Source: Clostridia bacterium (GTDB lineage: Bacteria; Bacillota_A; Clostridia; Christensenellales; Aristaeellaceae). Taken from it: a DNA stretch of 5,690 bases. The position numbers and the translations under genes are program-made. Shown here in pieces: positions 1 through 5,690 of this stretch (its first letter is position 1; the number at the start of each line of letters is the position of its first letter). Location: the NCBI GenBank assembly GCA_017412025.1, contig JAFQOY010000266.1, positions 1 to 5,690 on the forward strand, read 5' to 3'. The notes under the pieces are model-generated. The model worked only from the letters and a program-made list of their open reading frames with translations. It was not told where the DNA came from and searched no databases.

Positions 1-9
1 ACTCTGTAA
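1..9 (+). CDS. possible 3' end of the upstream gene, expected to be atpB (subunit a)
   Basis: Only two codons and a TAA (7-9) are present, so nothing in the sequence itself identifies a product. The call comes from operon order: in the usual bacterial atp operon the gene directly before atpE is atpB, the membrane subunit a that forms the ion half-channels next to the c ring. A TAA 23 bases before the atpE start fits such a gene end. Another frame closes with TAG at 18-20, so the true stop could be that one instead. Confidence 0.3.
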   Translation, partial: TL

Positions 10-18
10 ATCATTTTT

Positions 19-311
<293 letters not shown>

Positions 312-345
312 TCCCGGACAGATTCAAAGCGACAAAATTTGCCGG

Positions 346-352
346 AAGGAGG
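346..352 (+). promoter_or_regulatory. ribosome binding site that fixes the atpF start at 360
   Basis: AAGGAGG lies 7 bases before ATG 360. The frame is open upstream to a TTG at 339, but this binding site falls inside that extension and the extra residues (MPEGGST) simply translate it, so the TTG start is unlikely. Confidence 0.85.
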
Positions 353-359
353 CAGCACA

Positions 360-862
360 ATGGATCTTTACCAGTCCCTTGTGACGGTAAACCCTGTAAC
401 CCTGATCGCGCAGATCTGCAACCTTCTCCTGCAGATGTTCCTCGTGAAGGTATTTTTCCTGGACAAGATCAAGGCGATTCTCGATGCGCGCCGCGAGACT
501 GCGGATAAGGAGATCAATGACGCCGTGGCTGCAAAGGAAGAGGCCATGGTCATTAAGGCGACTTATGAGCAGAATATGCTTGAAAGCAAGGCAAAGGCGG
601 AAATGATTCTGCAGAATGCTCAGCAGACCGCTGTGCAGCGTGGTGAGCAGATCATCGGCGATGCGCAGAAAACTGCAGCCGCCATGAAGAAGAGGGCTGA
701 AGCGGAGATTGCGCAGGAGAAGAAGCGTGCGCTGAACGACGCTAAGAATGAGATTTCCGATATCGCGATGGCCATTGCAGGTAAGGTTGTCGGTCGGGAA
801 CTGAATGCGGCCGATCACGCCAAGATGGTCGACACGTTCATCGATGAATTGGGTGGCGAAGT

Positions 863-866
<4 letters not shown>
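360..866 (+). CDS. atpF: F1Fo ATP synthase subunit b (peripheral stalk)
   Basis: This 168-residue protein is anchored in the membrane by one N-terminal helix and runs as a long helix up the side of F1. As a dimer with delta it forms the stator, keeping alpha3beta3 from turning with the rotor. Residues about 10-34 form the hydrophobic segment, with the commonly conserved asparagine N21. It is followed by the charged ILDARRE segment (40-46), equivalent to the family's 'LxxRRE' region, and then by a long Ala/Glu/Lys-rich helix typical of the right-handed coiled coil. The C-terminus (IAGKVVGRELNAADHAKMVD) is the region that binds delta. Length is in the usual 155-175 range. The ATG at 360 is chosen over an in-frame TTG at 339 because of the ribosome binding site position. 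Its stop overlaps the atpH start by 4 bases. Only one b gene is seen, so a homodimer is expected. Confidence 0.96.
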
Positions 867-2934
<2,068 letters not shown>

Positions 2935-2937
2935 TGG

Positions 2938-2944
2938 AAGGAGG
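2938..2944 (+). promoter_or_regulatory. ribosome binding site of atpG
   Basis: AAGGAGG runs into three more Gs and lies 9 bases before ATG 2954 and 6 bases before an adjacent in-frame GTG at 2951. Either codon could be used. The family N-terminus MAGA favours the ATG, and the GTG would add only one extra Met. Confidence 0.8.
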
Positions 2945-2953
2945 GGGTAAGTG

Positions 2954-3808
2954 ATGGCTGGCGCATCCATGAAGGATATCAAGCTGCGCATCCGCAGCGT
3001 TGAAAGCACCATGCAGATCACCAAAGCGATGGAACTCGTCGCCTCCTCTAAGCTCAGAAAGGCAAAGGAACGTCAGGAGCGGTCCCGTCCGTATTTTACG
3101 GAGATGCGCGATACGCTCGCGAGCATTGAAGCCAGTACGCGCGATTTTTCTTCTCCGTATCAGAAGCAGCGCGATGTGAAAAAGCGTTGTCTGATCATGA
3201 TTGCGGGTGATCGCGGTCTGGCCGGCGGATATAACAGCAATGTCATCAAGGCTGTGACGGAGAAAATGCAGGGCGATATTCCGACATGCATCCTGCCCAT
3301 CGGCAAGCGGGCCGTCGATTTCTGTACCCGCAAGGGCATCGAAATCGTGACGACCGAATTTGCCGAGGCGGGCAGCATCTCGATTCCGGACTGCTTTGCG
3401 ATCAGCAATCTGGTGACGCAGGGCTATCTGAGCAGACAGTTTGACGAGGTATCCATCATCTATACGCAGTTTGTCTCCATGCTCACGCAGACTCCCAAAG
3501 CCGAAGGCCTGCTTCCGCTTAAGCCGGAAGGCGGCAAGACGCGCGAGAATTTGCGTACGCTGGTTCTCTATGAGCCGAGTCCCGAGGAAGTATACGACGC
3601 GATTGTACCTGGTTATATCGCCGGCATGATCTACGGAGCCATGTGCGAAGCCGTGGCCAGCGAGCAGGGAGCGCGTCGCACCGCAATGGACGCAGCGAGC
3701 AAGAATGCAGCGGAGATGATTGAGGATCTGAGCCTGCGTTACAACCGGGCCCGCCAGGGTGCGATCACGCAGGAGATCACCGAGATCGTCGCAGGCGCGG
3801 AACACTGA
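2954..3808 (+). CDS. atpG: F1Fo ATP synthase subunit gamma (central rotor shaft)
   Basis: Gamma is the asymmetric shaft inside alpha3beta3. Fixed to the c ring, it turns and forces the three beta subunits through their binding states. The 284-residue protein has the expected parts: an N-terminal helix with MAGASMKDIKLRIRSVEST and then QITKAMELVASSKLRKAKER (residues 1-40), a Rossmann-like middle domain containing GDRGLAGGYNSN (85-96), and a long C-terminal helix ending in ITQEITEIVAGAEH (271-284), the family signature. The two terminal helices form the coiled coil of the shaft. Length is normal for bacteria (about 280-290) and there is no chloroplast-type regulatory insert. I count five cysteines, including C79 in the middle domain, with no obvious CxxxxxC redox switch. 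A 30-base gap with its own ribosome binding site leads to atpD. Confidence 0.97.
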   Translation: MAGASMKDIKLRIRSVESTMQITKAMELVASSKLRKAKERQERSRPYFTEMRDTLASIEASTRDFSSPYQKQRDVKKRCLIMIAGDRGLAGGYNSNVIKAVTEKMQGDIPTCILPIGKRAVDFCTRKGIEIVTTEFAEAGSISIPDCFAISNLVTQGYLSRQFDEVSIIYTQFVSMLTQTPKAEGLLPLKPEGGKTRENLRTLVLYEPSPEEVYDAIVPGYIAGMIYGAMCEAVASEQGARRTAMDAASKNAAEMIEDLSLRYNRARQGAITQEITEIVAGAEH

Positions 3809-5637
<1,829 letters not shown>

Positions 5638-5640
5638 CAG

Positions 5641-5670
5641 TCAAAACCACCGGCTAAGCCGGTGGCTTGA
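5641..5670 (+). terminator. strong hairpin after atpC, probable operon terminator of non-canonical form
   Basis: A perfect 8-bp stem, CCACCGGC (5647-5654) with GCCGGTGG (5658-5665), encloses a TAA loop. Outer pairing of TCAA (5641-5644) with TTGA (5667-5670), across a small internal loop (AA against C), extends it to a 30-base imperfect palindrome. It begins 3 bases after the atpC stop, where a terminator is expected. It lacks the T-tract of a classical intrinsic terminator: the following bases are CTTGATTGGG. Termination is therefore plausible but not certain, and it may instead be part of a repeated or mobile element. Confidence 0.55.
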
Positions 5671-5672
5671 TT

Positions 5673-5689
5673 GGGCCCTATAAGGGCCT
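5673..5689. repeat. second short palindrome directly after the first hairpin
   Basis: GGCCCT (5674-5679) pairs perfectly with AGGGCC (5683-5688) around an ATA loop, and a G-T wobble (5673/5689) extends it by one pair. It lies two bases after the first hairpin and runs to the window edge, so any T-tract or further structure beyond is not visible. Possible roles are a tandem terminator, the start of a REP-like repeat, or part of the folded end of an IS200/IS605-like element. Confidence 0.5.
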
Positions 5690-5690
5690 G

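Noticed and set aside
312..359. A possible regulatory hairpin between atpE and atpF from CCGG at 314-317 and 342-345.
   Set aside because: It is only four pairs with a 24-base loop, so it is too weak to claim as a terminator, processing site or attenuator.

Overview
The window is almost entirely one F-type (F1Fo) ATP synthase operon on the + strand. Its order is the classical bacterial one: atpE (c), atpF (b), atpH (delta), atpA (alpha), atpG (gamma), atpD (beta), atpC (epsilon). The sequence starts just upstream of atpE, probably in the last codons of atpB (subunit a), and ends 53 bases after the atpC stop. All seven genes look intact, with recognisable N- and C-termini and catalytic motifs, and I see no frameshift or truncation.

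Likely source: an anaerobic member of the Firmicutes (Bacillota), probably class Clostridia and perhaps near the Oscillospiraceae/Ruminococcaceae. The reasons are the strong AGGAGG-type ribosome binding sites, the compact gene order, the Clostridia-like wording of alpha ([12 protein letters not shown]) and gamma (MAGASMKDIK start), the Na+-type c subunit and G/C-leaning third codon positions. This placement rests on recalled family resemblance, not on a search.

Layout: 1-32, end of the preceding gene and atpE leader; 33-311 atpE; 312-359, spacer with the atpF ribosome binding site; 360-866 atpF; 863-1402 atpH, overlapping atpF by ATGA; 1423-2934 atpA; 2954-3808 atpG; 3839-5239 atpD; 5236-5637 atpC, overlapping atpD by ATGA; 5641-5690, two closely spaced hairpins. 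There is no gene-free stretch over 300 bases. No promoter is visible, so transcription presumably begins upstream of the window.

How the genes work together: the c ring (AtpE) turns as ions pass between it and subunit a (outside the window). Gamma and epsilon form the central stalk carrying this rotation into the alpha3beta3 head, where beta makes or hydrolyses ATP. The b dimer and delta form the peripheral stalk that holds the head still.

The most informative point is in AtpE. It has the residues of a Na+-binding c subunit and a second glutamate at the TM1 position that is glutamine in the Ilyobacter-type ring, matching the two-carboxylate rotor described for Fusobacterium nucleatum. The second point is the tandem hairpin after atpC. 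It lacks a T-tract and may be the edge of an IS200/IS605-like or other repeated palindromic element. I found no previously undescribed system here.
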